NCBI RefSeq assembly: GCF_000802205.1
Contig: NZ_CP012850.1
Coordinates: forward strand, 1,488,001 to 1,552,000
DNA: 64,000 nucleotides
Direction of reading: 5' to 3'
DNA from: Candidatus Nitrosocosmicus oleophilus
GTDB taxonomy: Archaea > Thermoproteota > Nitrososphaeria > Nitrososphaerales > Nitrososphaeraceae
In this document: in pieces, positions 19,821-28,734 of the stretch
Layout: every line of letters starts with the position of its first letter
How positions within the stretch are numbered: position 1 is the stretch's first letter
The notes under the pieces: generated by a model
What the model saw: the letters and a program-made list of their open reading frames with translations, nothing else
Databases searched by the model: none
What the model was told of the DNA's origin: nothing
Position numbers and translations under genes: made by a program

Positions 19821-20198
19821 TCAGTTGGGTTTCTCGACCCACTTGGATCTCCACTCTGGTGGTTCGAATGGATCTCCAAAGTAGAGTGTTTCATGTGCGA
19901 TTTTTTCATCAATGAACTCCATGATGCAGGCTACATTAACTGGACGTCCATCATAAGTAATAATATATTCAGTTACCCATAGAGTTCCTTCTCCACGTGT
20001 TCTCAGGACCTTAAATCCAAGTTTAGCAGGATAATGTTTTCTGAGTTCGTATAAGTTTTTTTTACCAGAGATTCGTTCGCCAGACTGAGGAAATTCAACT
20101 ATGACGTCGTCACGATAAATCTCGTGTGACTTGTCTATATCTATACCTGTGAACTCCCAGTGGCGATCCAGTGCTGTACGTATTTCTAGATTGCCCAA
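19821..20198 (-). CDS. NTF2-like / SnoaL-like domain protein
   Basis: 125 residues, one alpha+beta barrel of the SnoaL/NTF2-like superfamily: LDRHWEFTGIDIDKSHEIY, then DDVIVEFPQSGERISGKKNL and the strands WVTEYIITYDGRPVNVACIM, ending with ETLYFGDPFEPPEWR. These barrels bind or isomerise small hydrophobic molecules, but the family is too broad to name a substrate. The start is TTG at 20198 with no earlier ATG. Base composition is somewhat richer in GC than its surroundings, so transfer from bacteria is possible. Confidence 0.8.
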   Translation of the reverse strand: MGNLEIRTALDRHWEFTGIDIDKSHEIYRDDVIVEFPQSGERISGKKNLYELRKHYPAKLGFKVLRTRGEGTLWVTEYIITYDGRPVNVACIMEFIDEKIAHETLYFGDPFEPPEWRSKWVEKPN

Positions 20199-20660
20199 TC
20201 TACTCTTAAATTATTTGAAAAGCCTAGATTATTAGGTTTCTCATCCATTCCAAACGCCGATGAAGAATGGAAAATTCGACCTAGTGTTGGAAGTAGCGAG
20301 CATTTAGTCCTGCCTTTGAGGTAGCGTCTCTTTAAGTAAGCATCGTCTAAAAATCATAAGAATCATATGTGTACCTAAATTATTCTACCCTCACCGAAAT
20401 AGTTATTGCACTTTGTGTCTCTCTTCTGTTTTACAAACGACCTGCTAACCATTATTGTTATTACATATCACCATATTTTTGAAATGAGAGTTCCCATAGC
20501 CTTGGCTGTTAAATCCAGAAGAATGTAAACCCAAACCATTATCATAAATATCTAACCAGTTTGTTCATACTGGTGATTTGATACGTTTTATTTTTTCGAT
20601 TAAATCAAACTAAATTGGTGTTGCTCTATGCTGTCATAAAATTGATTTCAGCAAATATAA
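20199..20660. other. Intergenic stretch, 462 bases
   Basis: AT-rich. Nothing seen apart from the presumed promoter of the NTF2-like gene near 20220-20240. Confidence 0.3.
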
Positions 20661-20819
20661 TTAAAAATTATACTCTGATTCATCATATTTAGATACCTGT
20701 CCACAGCTAGGACAACTTTCAAGATTTGAGAAATGTCTATGAAAATGATGTTCTTCCAATCGATATATGTTAGAAATATGATTAAAATCACACTGTTTGC
20801 ATTTTATCCTAAGTGTCAT
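20661..20819 (-). CDS. 52-residue zinc-ribbon-like protein
   Basis: A short gene below the usual length cut-offs. The protein runs MTLRIKCKQCDFNHISNI, then a His-rich middle (EEHHFHRHFSN), then ESCPSCGQVSKYDE. Two C-x2-C knuckles (Cys7/Cys10 and Cys36/Cys39) about 25 residues apart make a small zinc ribbon, and four His between them may add ligands. ATG start at 20819, TAA at 20661. Many archaeal proteins of this size serve as RNA-polymerase, ribosome or protein-interaction accessories; the role here is unknown. Confidence 0.65.
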   Translation of the reverse strand: MTLRIKCKQCDFNHISNIYRLEEHHFHRHFSNLESCPSCGQVSKYDESEYNF

Positions 20820-21162
20820 AATACATATGAGAAGGCATAGTACTTTAGTCTTTTTTGTGAGAAGACTTTTGAGAATTGTTTCTCCAGGTTTTCTGATTTA
20901 ACATTTAGAAAAACACCTCATAAACTCATTTGATATTAATTATTATTTTGGGATCTTACAAGGGGTGACTCGTGTTAGAGTCTAATATTAAATAAAACTA
21001 TCGAGGTTATTGAAATCGACTAATTCATTATGAGGAATTCATAGATCTGTAAATCCTCCTAGCGAACACGATCTTAATTTGGATTTTTATTTGTATCTCT
21101 CAAATATAATGGGGTAGATGAGAATATACGGAGCCTTTAGGTTGGTTTTCCAAGTTTGTTAG
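20820..21162. other. Intergenic stretch, 343 bases
   Basis: AT-rich. Nothing seen apart from the promoter region of the 52-residue zinc protein. Confidence 0.3.
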
Positions 21163-21936
21163 TTACATAATTAGGGTTTTAGCTTCAAGATTTCCTTTTC
21201 TTATCTCATTTCTTAACGCATGTTTTACTATCCATTGAGTGTCAGCATTTTGAGACTCTGACCATTTTTTTAATACCTCAAATCCAATGTTATAGTTATC
21301 TTTTAGAATATCGTTGAGGTTATTGGCTACCGATTTCTTGACAAACAATGATTCGTCCTGTTTTAGATTCTCGAGTATGGGTAGGATTGGTTTCGGATCT
21401 AAGATAAATTGGTCCATCTTTTTTGCCCATGGAAGTCTTGGTCTGATACCTTCAGAAGATAACCTTCTTACATGAACGTTTTTACTTTGTGACCATTTAA
21501 ACATTAACGATGTCATTTTTTCTGGATATTTTACAAGAAAAGGACGTACTGCATATTCTCCAGTATGTCGTTGTGTTATTTGATAGATTGCATTAGTTGA
21601 TATCTCAAATTCGTCAGTACCATACTTTTCTATAAGAAATGCTAATGGCATGATCCAGTAACCATCTCTAAACATTCCAGTCTCATTTTGATTCGGAGGT
21701 CCAAGAATGCTCATAATTAGATTTACCGCTTCTTTGTAATCCATGGGAAGAAATTCATGTAATGTGTCAGCAATTACCTCAACACGACCCTTTAGTTCCA
21801 AATTTGTTATCTTTTTATCCACTGTATCGATAAATTTTTGTTTTTGAAACTTTGGATATTTTTTGTAAACTTTATCTGCAAGAAGTTTCGCTAGGTCTCT
21901 ACCATAGTAAGATTTTAATTTAGTATATTCTGTCAT
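21163..21936 (-). CDS. DNA alkylation repair protein, AlkC/AlkD-like HEAT fold
   Basis: 257 residues. AlkD-type glycosylases remove bulky or cationic alkylated purines (3- and 7-methyl) without base flipping, using a curved stack of HEAT-like helix pairs. The helices are plain here: DLAKLLADKVYKKYPKF, KGRVEVIADTLHEFLP, YKEAVNLIMSILG. SKNVHVRRLSSEGIRPRLPW is the most family-typical stretch; such proteins usually carry an R-R-x-x-S-E-G-x-R-P-R-LPW motif. It is followed by ESLFVKKSVANNLNDILKD and NADTQWIVKHALR repeats. ATG start. Cytosolic, DNA-bound. Family firm, enzymatic activity inferred. Confidence 0.85.
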   Translation of the reverse strand: MTEYTKLKSYYGRDLAKLLADKVYKKYPKFQKQKFIDTVDKKITNLELKGRVEVIADTLHEFLPMDYKEAVNLIMSILGPPNQNETGMFRDGYWIMPLAFLIEKYGTDEFEISTNAIYQITQRHTGEYAVRPFLVKYPEKMTSLMFKWSQSKNVHVRRLSSEGIRPRLPWAKKMDQFILDPKPILPILENLKQDESLFVKKSVANNLNDILKDNYNIGFEVLKKWSESQNADTQWIVKHALRNEIRKGNLEAKTLIM

Positions 21937-21995
21937 ATATTTTCATTTCGCCTTTCTAGTTGAATTCCCATTTTCCATAACCAATAACACAATTT

Positions 21996-22193
21996 ATGAG
22001 TATTGCGAAAATGACGACAAATTTGCTTCATATAGAATCTCAGATGCCACTATTTATGATAATGAGGTTAGCACAAGTTAAGACAAGAATGGCGATAAAT
22101 GGTTCACGATTCTCTGACCTGAATCAAAAAAAGAAGAAAGTGGTAGTCAGTTTAGGCAGAGTTAAGAACTTATCAAAAAAGAGATCACGATAA
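21996..22193 (+). CDS. Doubtful small basic ORF
   Basis: 65 codons from ATG. The product is basic (NQKKKKVVVSLGRVKNLSKK near the end), which fits neither a secreted nor a known ribosomal protein. It faces away from the AlkD-like gene and lies 59 bases from it. Composition is only weakly coding-like, so it may be chance. Confidence 0.25.
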   Translation: MSIAKMTTNLLHIESQMPLFMIMRLAQVKTRMAINGSRFSDLNQKKKKVVVSLGRVKNLSKKRSR

Positions 22194-22273
22194 ACTTAAA
22201 GATAGATACCCACTTTATTGTTTAAATTATCCTTTAATGTTCAAGATATCCTTGATATTGTAGAAAATTAGCA

Positions 22274-22286
22274 ATATATTTAAATA
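22274..22286 (+). promoter_or_regulatory. Possible TATA box upstream of the TSP3 protein
   Basis: ATATATTTAAATA is a good archaeal TATA-like element. It sits about 85 bases before the ATG at 22367, so if used the mRNA has a leader of about 60 bases. Confidence 0.35.
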
Positions 22287-22366
22287 CATCTGATATACTA
22301 ATGAAACAGTTTAATATTATATGAAATTCATGGGAGATTATATTCTCAATTGAGAATTCACACAAT

Positions 22367-25147
22367 ATGAAGTTAAACTCAGAAAAGTTTGAAATAGCAC
22401 ATTCTCGATTAAAGTCATTATTTTTTATTCTTATTGTTGCTTCTATTCCTATTATTACACCTCTGATTACAGAGCCGATGCCGTCTATGGTGTCTGCGTT
22501 TGAAGCACCTTTACAACAAAACTACCCGGGCTATAGTGGGATACAACAGACACAGTTTGAGTTAACGCCAGGAGCGGCGCAATTTACCCTAGCAAGCACC
22601 AGTACAGAACCAGGTCCTAGAATTAATCAAGCTGATAAACCTGTCAATCTAGTGAATCCTTCTGAGACTAACTCTCCTCAATCCTCTTCCCCATCCACCT
22701 CCACCTCCTCTCCCTCCTCTACTGCACCTAAATTTTTTAATATCAAAATTGGTAACCAAGTATTTCCTATATCATATACTATAGAGGGAGGCCAGCTAAC
22801 AAACATAACTGTCATACCGGCTAGTTCCACTTTACTAGTAGACTTGGATACAACTGGAAACTCCTTTGGTGGCAAGTTGACAATTAATCTTCCAAGGAGT
22901 GTTATTGACGCTATAAATCCTACAAACAAAGGAGATATACCCTTTCTTGTTTTTGACGATGGACGCCCAATAACTCAATCAGTCCTGGAGCAGGGCCAGA
23001 ACCAACAAACAAGGCCTCTAACTTTGATGTTTGACGGGGGGCCAAGTAAGATACAGATTAAGGGAACAAAGACTGTTGTGTTACCATCGTCGTCAACTAC
23101 CTCAGGAGCCACGCCAGGTTCGATCGGAAAATCACCCTCCCTAACATCTTCCTCCTCTTCCTCCTCATCGTCAGGTAATCCCGCCGCTAAAAACCCAGGT
23201 GGAGGTGGAAAAGCAGGTGGTGGATCTGGCGGTACTGGATCTGGTGGTGGATCTGGCGGTGCATCTGGTGGAACTGGAACCAATCCGGGAACAGGAAGCA
23301 AAGGCACAGGCACTGGTGGTGGAACTGGAACAGGCACTGGTGGTGGAACTGGAACAGGCACTGGTGGTGGAACTGGAACAGGCACTGGTGGTGGAACTGG
23401 AACAGGCACTGGTGGTGGAACTGGAACAGGCACTGGTGGTGGAACTGGAACAGGCACTGGTGGTGGAACTGGAACAGGCACTGGTGGTGGAACTGGAACA
23501 GGAACTAACCCCAACTCTAATGATAAACTCGTTATAGCAGATAAGGACAAAGATCATATTGGTGATAACACGGATAATTGTCCAGATACTTCAAACCCAA
23601 ATCAACAAGACACAAACAAGGATGGAATAGGTGACGCATGCCAGTCCCCAGATGTAGATGGCGATGGAATAGGTAATGCGGTTGACAATTGCAAATTTGA
23701 CCCAGACATTACTCAGAAAGACACGGATGGTGACAAGATAGGTGACGCATGTGATCCTGACACTGTCGATACTGATAAAGACAATATTATAGATTCAAAG
23801 GATAATTGTCCTCAAAATCCAAACCCTGCTCAGAAAGACACGGATGGTGACAAGATAGGTGACGCATGTGATCCTGACACTGTCGATACTGATCATGATG
23901 GTATATTGGATGCTAAAGACAATTGTGCGGAAAATGTAAATCCTGGTCAAAAAGACACTGATGGCGATAAGATAGGAGATGAGTGCGATCCCGATGTTGC
24001 TGATACAGATAGAGACGGTATATTGAATACAAAGGACAACTGTCCAACAGCGAAAAACCTTACTCAAAAGGATACTGACGGTGATGGAATAGGTGATGAA
24101 TGCGATAAGAGTACATTTGATCCTAATGGAGATAAGGACAAGGACAGCATACTTGATACTACAGATAACTGTGTTTTTGACCGCAACAAAGACCAGAAAG
24201 ACACAGATGGCGATAAAATAGGTGACGCATGTGATTCAGATGCATTAGATTTTGATAGAGAGGGTATACTGGATTCAAAGGACAACTGTCCTTTTGAAAC
24301 CAACGCATATCAAAAAGACTCTGATGGTGACGGTCTAGGCGACGCGTGCGACAAGGAAGTTGATACAGAAGAAGATAAAGATGGCGTTCTTGTTCCAAAT
24401 GACAATTGCCCAACTACCTCAAATCCCGACCAAAAAGACTCTGACGGTGACGGTCTGGGCGACGCTTGTGATATTGATTCGCGAGATGGTGACAAAGATG
24501 GAATAGTTGATGCTAAGGACAATTGTAGTTCTAGAAAGAACACTGACCAAAAAGACTCTGATGGTGACGGTCTAGGCGACGCGTGCGACAAGGAAGTTGA
24601 TACAGAAGAAGATAAAGATGGCGTTCTTGTTCCAAATGACAATTGCCCAACTACCTCAAATCCCGACCAAAAAGACTCTGACGGTGACGGTCTGGGCGAC
24701 GCTTGTGATATTGATTCGCGAGATGGTGACAAAGATGGAATAGTTGATGCTAAGGACAATTGTAGTTCTAGAAAGAACACTGACCAAAAAGACTCTGATG
24801 GTGACGGTCTGGGCGATGTATGCGATCCTGATGTACAAGATCTAGATAAAGACGGCATAGCAGATTCAAAGGACAATTGTAAATTTCAATCAAATCCCGA
24901 CCAAAAAGACTCTAATAAAGACGGAGAAGGAGATATTTGTGATAACGATAATCTTGACGTTGATAAAGACGGCACAGTTAATTCAAAGGACAATTGTACG
25001 GGAGTCTTAAACCCAGACCAAAATGACTCTGATGGTGACGGTCTGGGCGACGCTTGCGATAACGATAATAGTGATTTCGATAAAGACGGCATCTTTGATT
25101 CAAAGGACAATTGTTTCGAAAAACCTAACTCTGATCAGAAGGACTGA
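22367..25147 (+). CDS. Giant secreted thrombospondin type 3 repeat protein, 5' part (frameshifted)
   Basis: 926 codons before a frameshift; with the 3' part the protein would have about 1325 residues. Order: signal peptide (about 1-45, hydrophobic SLFFILIVASIPIITPLI); an N-terminal beta-rich domain (about 120-240, FFNIKIGNQVFPISY to GTKTVVLPSSS); Ser-rich linker; Gly-rich spacer; eight exact 24-base repeats coding for alternating GTGTG and GGG; then 14 copies of the TSP3 unit D-x-D-x-D-G-x-x-D-x-x-D-N-C with Q-K-D-x-D-G-D-x-x-G-D-x-C-D. These acidic loops bind Ca2+, and each unit carries Cys for disulfides. Probably a calcium-stiffened rod on the cell surface. The frame ends at a TGA (25145) just after NSDQKD, where neighbouring units read QKD-S-D-G. 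Confidence 0.88.
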   Translation: MKLNSEKFEIAHSRLKSLFFILIVASIPIITPLITEPMPSMVSAFEAPLQQNYPGYSGIQQTQFELTPGAAQFTLASTSTEPGPRINQADKPVNLVNPSETNSPQSSSPSTSTSSPSSTAPKFFNIKIGNQVFPISYTIEGGQLTNITVIPASSTLLVDLDTTGNSFGGKLTINLPRSVIDAINPTNKGDIPFLVFDDGRPITQSVLEQGQNQQTRPLTLMFDGGPSKIQIKGTKTVVLPSSSTTSGATPGSIGKSPSLTSSSSSSSSSGNPAAKNPGGGGKAGGGSGGTGSGGGSGGASGGTGTNPGTGSKGTGTGGGTGTGTGGGTGTGTGGGTGTGTGGGTGTGTGGGTGTGTGGGTGTGTGGGTGTGTGGGTGTGTNPNSNDKLVIADKDKDHIGDNTDNCPDTSNPNQQDTNKDGIGDACQSPDVDGDGIGNAVDNCKFDPDITQKDTDGDKIGDACDPDTVDTDKDNIIDSKDNCPQNPNPAQKDTDGDKIGDACDPDTVDTDHDGILDAKDNCAENVNPGQKDTDGDKIGDECDPDVADTDRDGILNTKDNCPTAKNLTQKDTDGDGIGDECDKSTFDPNGDKDKDSILDTTDNCVFDRNKDQKDTDGDKIGDACDSDALDFDREGILDSKDNCPFETNAYQKDSDGDGLGDACDKEVDTEEDKDGVLVPNDNCPTTSNPDQKDSDGDGLGDACDIDSRDGDKDGIVDAKDNCSSRKNTDQKDSDGDGLGDACDKEVDTEEDKDGVLVPNDNCPTTSNPDQKDSDGDGLGDACDIDSRDGDKDGIVDAKDNCSSRKNTDQKDSDGDGLGDVCDPDVQDLDKDGIADSKDNCKFQSNPDQKDSNKDGEGDICDNDNLDVDKDGTVNSKDNCTGVLNPDQNDSDGDGLGDACDNDNSDFDKDGIFDSKDNCFEKPNSDQKD
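23309..23500 (+). repeat. Eight perfect 24-base tandem repeats
   Basis: The unit GGCACTGGTGGTGGAACTGG plus AACA occurs eight times without change and codes for a Gly/Thr spacer. Identity of all copies points to recent expansion or ongoing homogenisation; copy number probably varies between strains. Confidence 0.95.
24311..24784 (+). repeat. 237-base tandem duplication (79 codons, two copies)
   Basis: 24311-24547 and 24548-24784 are the same block of two and a half TSP3 units (from QKDSDGDGLGDACDKEVD to SSRKNTD); I found no difference of note. The exactness shows a very recent in-frame duplication. Confidence 0.9.
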
Positions 25148-26345
25148 CGGTAATGGCATAGGGGATGCATGCGAGAAGGATTCAACCGACTTTGATAAAG
25201 ATGGCATAGCAGATTCAAAGGACAATTGTGAATTTACATCAAACCCAGACCAGAAAGATACTGATAATGACAAGATTGGCGATGCCTGCGATAAAACAGT
25301 TGGTAGCCAATTTGCTGGAACAACAGGACTAAAGGATTCTGATAAAGATGGTAAACTTGACAACGAAGACAACTGTCCTTCTACTGCCAATGCTGATCAA
25401 AAAGATACAGATGGTGATGGACAAGGCGATGTATGTCAAACTCTTCCTTCAACTTCACAACCTTCATCTGCAGGAACAACAACAACTACTACCCCACCTG
25501 CAGGATCCACATCTACATCAACAGAAGGAATGGTTGACAAAGACGCAGACGGAGTAGACGACTCCAAAGACAACTGTTTCCAACCCAACTCCGACCAAAA
25601 AGACTCTGATGGTGACGGAATAGGTGACGTATGCGACCTTACAGCAAATGGTCCTGTAACCGGAACAACATCTTCAACTACAACCTCTACTACAACACCT
25701 CCAACCACAACAACCACCACTCCACCATCTACATCAACAGAAGGAATGGTTGACAAAGACGCAGACGGAGTAGACGACTCCAAAGACAACTGTTTCCAAC
25801 CCAACTCCGACCAAAAAGACTCTGATGGTGACGGAATAGGTGACGTATGCGACCTTACAGCAAATGGTCCTGTAACCGGAACAACAACTCCTGGTACAAC
25901 TACAGGGGTCCCACCTGCATCATTACTCCTACCATATTTTGAAACAGATTTGGATAAAGGCGAAACACTTTCCTCAATTAATAATCCCGTTTGTCAATCT
26001 AATCCCACCGATCCTGCTTGTCAGTCACCAACTACAGGAACACCCCCAGCAACTCTGGCCTCTACGGAAGAACAGACTAATGATTCGGATGGTGACGGAG
26101 TATTAGACAATGATGATAACTGTACATCCTATGCCAACTCAGACCAATCAGATTATGATGGTGACGGAATAGGTGATGCCTGTGATAACGAAGATAATAG
26201 TGTTAACGAATCTGAGCAGCCATTTGCAGAAGAAGGAGAGAACATGGAAAGCACTAACACAGAGCAATCAGTAGGTGAAGGAGGAAATGAAGAGGATGGT
26301 AGCAGCAGTGATGGTGGCAGTGCCGGTGGCGGCGGCAATGGTTAA
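25141..26345 (+). CDS. Giant thrombospondin type 3 repeat protein, 3' part (out of frame)
   Basis: Continues the TSP3 array of the preceding entry in the next frame, from DGNGIGDACEKD onwards, with five more D-N-C units. Thr/Ser-Pro-rich linkers separate the units, and one 216-base block (TEGMVDKDADGVDDSKDN to TANGPVTG plus linker) is duplicated. Near the end there is a non-repeat segment (PPASLLLPYFETDLDKGETL), a last TSP3 unit (SDGDGVLDNDDNC) and a low-complexity acidic, Gly-rich tail. No C-terminal membrane helix or sorting signal. An ATG-started version in this frame begins at 25023 inside the upstream gene but lacks a signal peptide, so separate expression as a secreted protein is unlikely. 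Compared with neighbouring units the break looks like loss of one CT from CTCT. Confidence 0.8.
25511..25884 (+). repeat. 216-base-period duplication of a TSP3 unit plus linker
   Basis: The block coding for STSTEGMVDKDADGVDDSKD through TANGPVTGTT occurs at about 25511-25668 and again at about 25727-25884, separated by a Thr/Pro-rich linker. Confidence 0.85.
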
Positions 26346-26980
26346 GGCCCATGATGGACTAGCCAATTCACAAAGAGAAAATAAAACAAGACTTACTGAT
26401 CTGCAGATACTCACTCTAGAGATATTTTTTGTCTGAAGCAACCAACCTGCAGTTTACCATGGTGGACTCAATTAGGTATCCTCATGATTTCCGCTGAGTT
26501 AGTTCTATTTCAGTAATCTTGGGTGATAAAAATGGACCATCTAGTTTCCCATATCATCAATCCAGTTTCTATGAGTCTTTTATTCTATGAATGGTTATAT
26601 TCGTATAATAATTGTTGTGTTTTTAAATGTAAATGATCTAATATTTGTAAGAATGTTCCGTTTGACCCAAATTTATTTCAATAAGATTCAAAGGTCATAC
26701 CTTGTCGGTCAATTTGTAATATTATTCATTTGCAAATTCTGCATAAAATTTTTTGGAATTATTGTTTATCTTTGATATTTTGTCTCATCTAATCTACTAA
26801 TCTCTGCAAATAAGGCTATAATTGATATAACTTAGTAGATCTGGGTACTATCAGCGTAACTTCAAATGCAGTGCGCAATTTGAAAATGCATATATGGATA
26901 AGAAAAGTTCTATAAAATTAATTTGTATAAATTTAATATAATTTGATCGAGTATTTATATAATAGTAAATTTAACTTTAC
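26346..26980. other. Intergenic stretch, 635 bases
   Basis: AT-rich. A 62-codon open frame at 26587-26775 codes for a chance-like hydrophobic string and is not supported. The 3' end holds the promoter of the next gene. Confidence 0.35.
26952..26961 (+). promoter_or_regulatory. Probable TATA box for the SDG-repeat protein
   Basis: TATTTATATA is centred about 25 bases before the ATG at 26981, matching a leaderless archaeal promoter. Confidence 0.5.
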
Positions 26981-27430
26981 ATGCATATGAATAAATTAAA
27001 TTTATTCCTTATTATGAGCATAGGCGCAGTATTTGCCACAGCATCGATTTTTGGATCAACCATGACAACTGCTTTTGCACAAGGAAATGACACAGGTGAA
27101 GTTCAGGTAGGACCACCATTGGTATTTACAGCAGAAAATGCAACATTGGCTGGCAATGCGACCAATGCTACTACAGCAGCAGCAGGTGATTCGGTTGTAG
27201 GCCAAACACCCCAAGTTGATGCTACTCAAAACCAAGCAACCTCTGATGGTGAAACCTCTGATGGTGAAACCTCTGATGGTGAAACCTCTGATGGTGAAAC
27301 CTCTGATGGTGAAACCTCTGATAATGGAAACGACGGCTCTGATAATGGAAACGACGGCTCTGATAATGGAAACGACGGCTCTGATAATGGAAACGACGGC
27401 TCTGATAACGAAGACGAAAGCAATAACTAA
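26981..27430 (+). CDS. Secreted acidic repeat protein (TSDGE and SDNGNDG repeats)
   Basis: 149 residues (147 from the second ATG). A signal peptide (LFLIMSIGAVFATASIFGS, cut near TAFAQ) is followed by a ~60-residue region with three N-x-T sequons (NAT) and then two exact tandem arrays: TSDGE five times and SDNGNDG four times, ending EDESNN. The tail is strongly acidic and could bind Ca2+ loosely or act as a flexible spacer. The same Ser/Asp flavour appears in the TSP3 protein just upstream and the CAP protein downstream. No anchor. Function unknown. Confidence 0.75.
   Translation: MHMNKLNLFLIMSIGAVFATASIFGSTMTTAFAQGNDTGEVQVGPPLVFTAENATLAGNATNATTAAAGDSVVGQTPQVDATQNQATSDGETSDGETSDGETSDGETSDGETSDNGNDGSDNGNDGSDNGNDGSDNGNDGSDNEDESNN
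27239..27400 (+). repeat. Two coding microsatellite arrays: 5 x 15 bases, then 4 x 21 bases
   Basis: ACCTCTGATGGTGAA occurs five times (27239-27313) and TCTGATAATGGAAACGACGG plus C four times (27317-27400), all copies exact. Both units keep the frame, so length can change without breaking the protein. Confidence 0.95.
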
Positions 27431-27444
27431 AACAAGTTAACCAA

Positions 27445-27466
27445 ATTTTTTCCTCCTTTTTTTTTG
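27445..27466 (+). terminator. T-rich 3' end
   Basis: Two T runs separated by CCTCC lie just after the stop of the SDG-repeat gene; no hairpin. A likely archaeal oligo-T terminator. Confidence 0.5.
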
Positions 27467-27993
27467 TTTAATATTTTAGCTGACTTTTGTTAACCCATAA
27501 TTGATTAAAATACCATAGAATAATTATACTCGGCAAACGCCCAAAGTCTATTAAATTCGGTCTATAGTAATCAAATGCTCTTTTAGTAGGGCAAAATGGA
27601 ACGGGAACTTTAAGACTTGTTCTACTTTACTATCTCATTAGGTATTGAAATCATATCTTTACTAATTTTAGATTTAACGATACCTGTTTTGTCTAATAGA
27701 AATTAGTTATCAATTCTTTGTGCCAACTTACTATTTTATAAATAAACTAGTCCAATTAATTATTATGCAAAGCGTTCGTATCGCAAGCGATTTTAATTAA
27801 TAAATAAGAAATACTTTATGATCATAACACTTTCAATTTCTTTAGATTCTTTTAAAAAAAGAAAAATGATTGAGACTTGCGCCTCTCACTATACCAATGC
27901 TCATCTTGCTTGGGGTAACTGCATCTGAGGTCTTGATTCAGAGTGAAAGGGAGGTAATCATTGTGGAAGTATCGTGTCAGGAACGATGTTCTC
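27467..27993. other. Intergenic stretch, 527 bases
   Basis: AT-rich gap before the convergent CAP gene. I see no gene in it. Confidence 0.3.
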
Positions 27994-28734
27994 CTAATTC
28001 GGTGATTGCCCCAAGAAGTTGCCCGGTGGGCTGTAGCGGCATACCAGAATGTCAAAAGGATGACCAGAGCCACTGGCGATCCCACAACCGACTTCTTGCG
28101 TGTTCTTCCATATCATCTGCGTGTAATGACCGGTCGGATACCAATTCTCCGCTGTCAAAACGCCGCCATGCCAATCCTTCTTTTCATCGACCCATAGAGA
28201 CTGTCCCTCTCCTGGAGCGGACACCCCCAAGGACGGATTAAAGCCTGCAATATTCTCACCCACACCACTAGGCCTATTGGGGTCGTGGGCAAACTCGCCT
28301 GTCGTAGCAAGATTCTGAGCCCAAGTCTGTGCGCCGGAGGCTAGATCGTTGCTCCACACAAGTGGCGGAACTCCAACGGCAGCACGCTCATCGTTGTGCA
28401 CAGTCAGAATGCTGTTGACCAGATCCCCTCCTTGCACATTTCCAGTATTGTTACTCAAAGTAGATTCACTTGATAAAGTGGGATTATTTTCCGTAAAGGT
28501 TGTTGTTACATCAGCGTTACCATCAGTAGAGCCACTACCATCTGATGAGGAGCCGTCATCACTAGTATCAGTAGACCCATTATCTGATGAGGAGCCGTCA
28601 TCACTAGTATCAGTAGACCCGCCGGATGCTTCATCACTACCCTGTGTAGACCCGCTAGCATACATGATTGCTGAAGCAGGTAATATCATTGAAATCATCA
28701 TTAAAAATATCAATGAAATAGTTATTCTATTCAT
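27994..28734 (-). CDS. Secreted CAP/SCP (PR-1-like) domain protein with Ser/Asp linker
   Basis: 246 residues from the ATG at 28734. A signal peptide (ITISLIFLMMISMILPASA) is followed by a low-complexity linker of STDTSDDGSSSD repeats (about 30-75), a Thr/Asn-rich stretch, then the CAP domain (about 100-246): VHNDERAAVGVPPLVWSNDL, WAQNLATTGEFAHD, GVGENIAG, SLWVDEKKDW, GHYTQMIWKNTQEVGCGIA and VCRYSPPGNFLGQ. The CAP cavity His/Glu residues (H of FAHD, E of GENIA, H of GHYTQ) are kept. CAP proteins are secreted and bind sterols or act in adhesion or lysis; the activity here is unknown. Higher GC than its flanks suggests transfer. A second CAP gene lies 0.8 kb upstream. Confidence 0.9.
   Translation of the reverse strand: MNRITISLIFLMMISMILPASAIMYASGSTQGSDEASGGSTDTSDDGSSSDNGSTDTSDDGSSSDGSGSTDGNADVTTTFTENNPTLSSESTLSNNTGNVQGGDLVNSILTVHNDERAAVGVPPLVWSNDLASGAQTWAQNLATTGEFAHDPNRPSGVGENIAGFNPSLGVSAPGEGQSLWVDEKKDWHGGVLTAENWYPTGHYTQMIWKNTQEVGCGIASGSGHPFDILVCRYSPPGNFLGQSPN
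28541..28620 (-). repeat. 42-base repeat in the CAP linker
   Basis: TCTGATGAGGAGCCGTCATC and the following 18 bases recur with period 42 (28541 and 28583). It codes for two STDTSDDGSSSD units of the linker. Confidence 0.8.

Noticed and set aside
19637-19912. 91-codon minus-strand ORF overlapping the NTF2-like gene
   Set aside because: It overlaps the end of a well-supported gene in another frame and its product has no pattern.
23309-23500. Possible CRISPR array
   Set aside because: Units follow each other without spacers and code in frame within a secreted protein.
23171-23557. Long open frames on both strands across the 24-base repeats
   Set aside because: The repeat length is a multiple of three and stop-free in several frames, so these frames (Val/Pro, Ser/Cys or Leu/Glu repeats) are by-products of the Gly/Thr-coding array.
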